Source: Rhizophlyctis rosea
Taxonomy: Eukaryota; Chytridiomycota; Chytridiomycetes; Rhizophlyctidales; Rhizophlyctidaceae
Reading direction: 5' to 3'
Assembly (NCBI GenBank): GCA_027596075.1
Contig: JADGJC010000175.1
Coordinates: forward strand, 21,948-85,947
DNA length: 64,000 nucleotides
In this document: positions 59,801 to 64,000 of the stretch, in pieces
How positions within the stretch are numbered: position 1 is the stretch's first letter
How the letters are laid out: each line of letters starts with the position of its first letter
The notes under the pieces: generated by a model
What the model was told of the DNA's origin: nothing
Database searches by the model: none
What the model saw: only the letters and a program-made list of their open reading frames with translations
Program-made: the position numbers and the translations under genes

Positions 59801-62800
59801 AGCTGCCCGGCATCCACTTCACCATCAATGAAAATACCAACATGGGTTGTCCGCGCGTCATATCATCCCGCTCTGGAATATGGGGTCTCGGATACCGTGG
59901 GACCGCGGCCTCCACGGGCTTAGGCGGCCAAGTCGCCGTGCTCTGGTCAGAAGAATCAATGAATTTGCAAAATTGCATTTTTAGAACTCCCTTCCATACC
60001 GATTTGGTCGGAGTGCTATACTGAACAGAAGCATTCTGTACATGGAGATCACGTTTGACAGGATGTCAGCCTTGGCGTCCAGTATGCAAGAAGCAAACCA
60101 TTGATACCTTCAGAGGACTGGTATATTGGATACCCGTATCCTTCCTTTGTGGCGTCTGCTCTCACTTCATCAATGAATCAGTCACACTGAAAAAATGCCC
60201 AAACCAACACACCTGCTCCGTCTTGGCACTCAAATCTTGCTCTGAATATTGGACGGCAAACTCCTAGAAACTTCATCAGCACGAGGAACGTAAACGACTC
60301 GCATGACGCAACGGACTTGCACTGATCTCGGAATTTCTAGCACAAACAAGATTAGTATGCGCATCAATCAAATAATGAACAAATAACCAGTACCTGCTGG
60401 CTGCTCCTGCATCATTGAAATAGGCGGTGTCACCTGAGTGTAGGTATCCGCGACCGCCGTCATTTGGGTTGCGGTATTGACGACTTCAGGACCAGTTTGC
60501 ACGCCTGCAATCAAATAGCTATTTACGCCCGTGAACCACCCCGCATCTCATCGTGAGTCTGACCTTGATTTGTGTGAAGAACAGTGGGAGCAGGTTGCGC
60601 TTTTACTTCCTCTGGCGCGGTTCCTGCATCGACTCGTGATGTCGTAATGTTGGGCGCTGGATATGATTCTCTGAACTAATGGTGAGACCTCAAAATAGTG
60701 ATGACGGAAATTCACTGCAATTGTACCTTGGGGCACTTTCAAACGGCAGGTGCGCCGCAACAGCTTCAGTCTCCAAGTTCGTCGGTCGTTCCCTCTGCTG
60801 TGGTTGCGGACTTGTACGGCGATCGAGGAACTTTAAGCTAGGTGGCCTAATCGTTGTCCTGCGAAGGAAGATCGGCGCATTCGACAGTCGAACATTGTAG
60901 AAGTTGGGTGGTCGCAAAGGAGATCCGGGCCGGGACTGCTTCTTTCTATCTGCATGCCCGCTTTGGATGTCGTCGGTCTTAGTGTCTACCATCTTTGGTT
61001 GTGCCGGCACCTCAGAGTGTTGCTTTCGCGGACGGACAGGTGTCTCAGAGACAGGAATGTCCCGACTGATATTTTCCTTCCCTCTGGAAGGCGGTACATT
61101 GCGCGCCGTACGAGCCGCCCTTTGCTTCCGATTGCCAGCGTCTGCTAGCCTAGTTGAAAGATTAATATTACAGTGATTTGAGACATTTGCCATAGTCGCT
61201 AACCTTGCCGACTGCATTTTGTCCAATATTTCCCACTGCAAATGGTCGGCGTCGAGCTCTGCTTCTTGGGCAGGACTTCGGATTGGAAGGTCAGGTGCGG
61301 CTGCAGCAAATCGTTGGCGAGAAGTGGGTTGAAGTAAGTTTGATTCAAGCCGTGATGCGCTAGCTTGACCGCTGTCATCGCCCTGGTAATTAATTAGATT
61401 GGGCATGATTAGACATTCCCAATTCTGACCAACCGTAAACCCTTCAATCACACTTTTGACTTTCGAGCGAATCCGTTCACCCTGCATTATGTCCGCGTAA
61501 GGCACATCATCAGCTATCTCAACGGCACGGTGCGGCTGGAATGGGGATGAGGCTGCCGGAAGGGTGAGCGATTCATCAAAAGTTCCAAGGATGAAAGCAA
61601 TAAGTCTTACCTTCAGCAGGCAAGTATGGCCCCATCATCATATCCTGCGACATACGCTGCAGTTGTTGGAGGACCCTTTTAACATGACTGTAATCATATA
61701 TGTCGCCTGTCGCTCTCCTTGAACTGTGTTCCTTCTTACGTCCAAGCTCCGAATGGGGAGAAGATGAGGTGGACGTAAATGGATCGTTTTGGGTGGCATG
61801 TTTCGTTGGTCCATCCTACATCACTGATTGAGCGAATGCATTTCATGAAACGATTGAATCAATGATATCACCTTTCTTCTTCGACGTCTTCGGTTCGAAC
61901 GAGCACCATCACCCTCCGTTCCACCATGTAGCAAGTCATCCAAAGGAGAAAAGCCCATGCTCGCATGCAGACGGTCGAAATCTTCCTCTGCATGTTGTAC
62001 TCCGCTCGCCAGCGCTTCACGTAAAGCATTCATGTCGCTGGATGCACCTCGAGGGTCGAGGTTTGGATCTGACCACCCCTTCCTAACTTCATCAAAACCA
62101 AGCAAAAAGTCGTTGAAGTCGGCCCGTAATGCTTTGAGCTCCGCTTGTAGTTCGTCGACGCCTTCAAATCTAGCTTTGACTTCATCATGATTGACCTGCA
62201 AACCACAATGAGTGCTCGGCTGAAAGTACCATTACCAAGATACACACCTCCATACGCTGCCCTGAGGAACGCACTCCAATATTGGGCAAAGCCTCCTATC
62301 GTTCAATGTCTTGTCAAACCGTGGCGCGCATGATATCTCTCGTGCAGCATACCTTCGATCTATCCACATCCCGCTTGTCGCCTTCAAATACTGCCTTCGC
62401 ATCTCGGGTGACAGAAGAGAACTGGTCGATTTCCTCTTTCCAATCATGCCGAAGACGCCTCAAGCTAGACGCTTGCCATTCGGAATGTCGATCATGCAGG
62501 GCATGCAGGTGATCCATTTGTCTGACTGCCTGCAATGAAGGTCAGGAGGCAGCTTTGAAAATCTTGCTGTTGCCCAATGCACCTGTGCTTGCATAGCTTC
62601 TGTTTGCTCCCCCAGCAGTTCTTGATGGTTACCAATGAAGTTCCGGTACAACTTGTACATTCTCCCTTGTAGACTTTCCAATACGGCGAATTGCTATCAT
62701 AAAAGCTTAGTTGAGGCTCTCATTCATGTGGCGCCCGACCAAACCCACGTCGTTCAATTCAGTTGTGAGAATGTTGCGGCCGTCATGAGACAATCCAGCG

Positions 62801-63684
62801 CCAGCGTGTTCACTATGTCTGTCCCCACTCGTCCCGTCATGAACCAGATTGTCTCTTATCGCCAAATTTTCATTTGTACGGTTTTCTGTGGTAGAAGGGT
62901 CCTGTTCCCATTGGTTAGCACTTGCCCAAGACACCTTCTAAATTGAACGAACCATAGCTGTGGATCTCTTATTTGCAACAGATCCTGCTTGCTGTACGTT
63001 GTTCGCGCTGGAAATATCTGATACTACAGCGAGCTGGCCGGGTGCTTTGTTCTGACTTGAATATGTGAATCTAGGAGATGCAGTTGCAACAGCAGGTTGC
63101 GTGGAAGCGGCTGGCCCATTTTTTCCATCAATGATGTTGACCGAGTCCAATCTAGAGGGCTCCAATAAGACATGTACTCTTCTGGCTTCATTGGCGGTCG
63201 TTAGGCGAACTCGTTTTCGTTCCCTATCCTGAAAGAAAGTCTCCTTGCCGCGCTCGGTTGCCGCTTCCGGCGTATTCATTTCGCCTCGTCCCACCGCTAT
63301 AGTATGCTCATGACCATCATCGCTTTGACTATCAATATTAGCGAGTTGGTGGCGGAATCTGTCTAGTGTTTTATGCAAAATGTCGCCAGTGACTGCTTCG
63401 ATTCTTGTGGGCGTTGAATCTCTGAGGGCGGGGGTCGCTTGTTCGGCTGAAATAGCCCCAAGCGGTTGCTGGCTGAAATGCCCAGCTAGCGGATTCTGTC
63501 GAGGTACGGCTGGGGACTGTACACTCCCAGCGATTTGAGTGGAGGGTTGCGAAAAGAGAAGGGTTCGTGACTGGATGTCGGCCAAGTGTCTGCGGGCGCG
63601 CAATAATAGGTCGGTGGCCGTCGTTGTGCCTCGCGCCAGATTGTCTGCAGACACACTTAAGGGGAGACCGCCTACTGCCGACAT
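56893..63684 (-). CDS. TALPID3 (KIAA0586) homologue, centriole/basal body protein
   Basis: Large multi-exon minus-strand gene, about 1500-1700 residues. In animals TALPID3 sits at the distal centriole and is needed for basal-body docking and ciliogenesis. Matches in family order: coiled coils near the N-terminus (QFAVLESLQGRMYKLYRNFI, QMDHLHALHDRHSEWQASSL); a linker with APIFLRRTTIRPPSLKFLDR; a short helix VAEWIQNEVLLRLLAANRSQ, equivalent to the animal WVEQEIMSRII element; a following Pro stretch (MPKPPTPSPPKP); IAYGLVADAIADDVVSLETH; and a C-terminal NSEGEVLSSGQ with SLGEVLIRFGIEEGEV, equivalent to the repeated SEGE motifs. A Glu/Arg/Ala coiled coil at about 58850-59330 is an extra. The stop is TAG at 56893-56895. 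Start: the first in-frame ATG is 63684, but the frame is open upstream to 63945, so a further exon may lie outside the window. That this is one gene rather than two is inferred. Confidence 0.65.
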
Positions 63685-64000
63685 GGTGCCTTCTTCCTGG
63701 AGAAGAACGCGCGTGTCTGTTGTTGAAAGGTGTGATGCTCCAAGATCTGGTGCGAGGAAGAAAGGAACCCTGCTGCGCTTTATTATCGTGGGGAGGTTCG
63801 CGCCTGTCAAATCAGTCAAACCATCACATGATGATGGATGATCCGAAAGGTCGGACTTGGCCAGTGCTGTGCCACACACCGTGAATTTCAATCGCGAAGC
63901 GATGCCAAAGTTGGGTCGCTCACACGTGACATATCCGGCCGCCAAGACGACGCGTTCCGGTTCACTGGCGAACTTTCACTAACAAACTACATAGATAAGC
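63685..64000 (-). other. Upstream flank of TALPID3, possibly coding
   Basis: The minus-strand frame is open without ATG to 63945 (FFLAPDLGASHLSTTDTRVL, then a possible acceptor further up). It could be 5' UTR or the end of an exon whose start is beyond 64000. Confidence 0.35.

Overview
This window is nuclear DNA of a fungus, most likely a zoosporic (chytrid-like) one. Genes are densely packed on both strands and many carry several short GT-AG introns. Fungal-type genes (LIM-RhoGAP, INO80 Iec3-type subunit, POT1, Fip1) sit beside three genes of the flagellum and basal body: a dynein regulatory complex 10 protein (DRC10/IQCD), nephrocystin-1 (NPHP1) and a TALPID3 (KIAA0586) homologue. Fungi without flagella lack these genes, so a flagellated zoospore stage is inferred. 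No species name can be given from the sequence alone.

Layout. 1-5.3 kb: 3' end of an unrecognised gene, then DRC10 (minus) and NPHP1 (plus), divergent across a 413-bp gap. 5.7-9.8 kb: a scrambled block. A U2AF large-subunit copy has its third RRM (UHM) in front of RRM1 and RRM2, carries two in-frame stops, and runs in frame into an inactivated GH13 alpha-glucosidase fragment; a Trf4/Cid14-type nucleotidyltransferase with a G8 frameshift follows. 10-17 kb: ADAL-type deaminase, SNX3, alkaline ceramidase and a decayed dienelactone hydrolase. 18-27 kb: an unknown coiled-coil gene, an intronless PPR gene, a zinc-finger/Iec3-like INO80 subunit and an F-box/LRR gene. 27.8-36 kb: POT1, LIM-RhoGAP and a second F-box gene. 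37.9-41.2 kb: a 1026-residue DOMON-cytochrome b561-cytochrome b5-FNR protein with an SH3 domain placed inside the reductase module. 41.5-50.3 kb: a lone 5S rRNA gene, RNA polymerase III largest subunit (RPC1) and FIP1, all on the minus strand. 50.8-64 kb: a small membrane protein, two unrecognised genes and TALPID3, which may begin beyond the window edge.

Genes that plausibly work together: DRC10, NPHP1 and TALPID3 (axoneme, transition zone, basal body); RPC1 and the 5S gene it would transcribe. The most unusual items are the SH3-containing transmembrane electron-transfer protein at 37.9-41.2 kb and the domain-permuted U2AF copy fused to GH13 at 5.7-8.5 kb. Gene models for DRC10, NPHP1, ceramidase and the DOMON protein were traced exon by exon with consistent phase; the others are given by their outer bounds. 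No CRISPR array, tRNA or intact transposon was seen.
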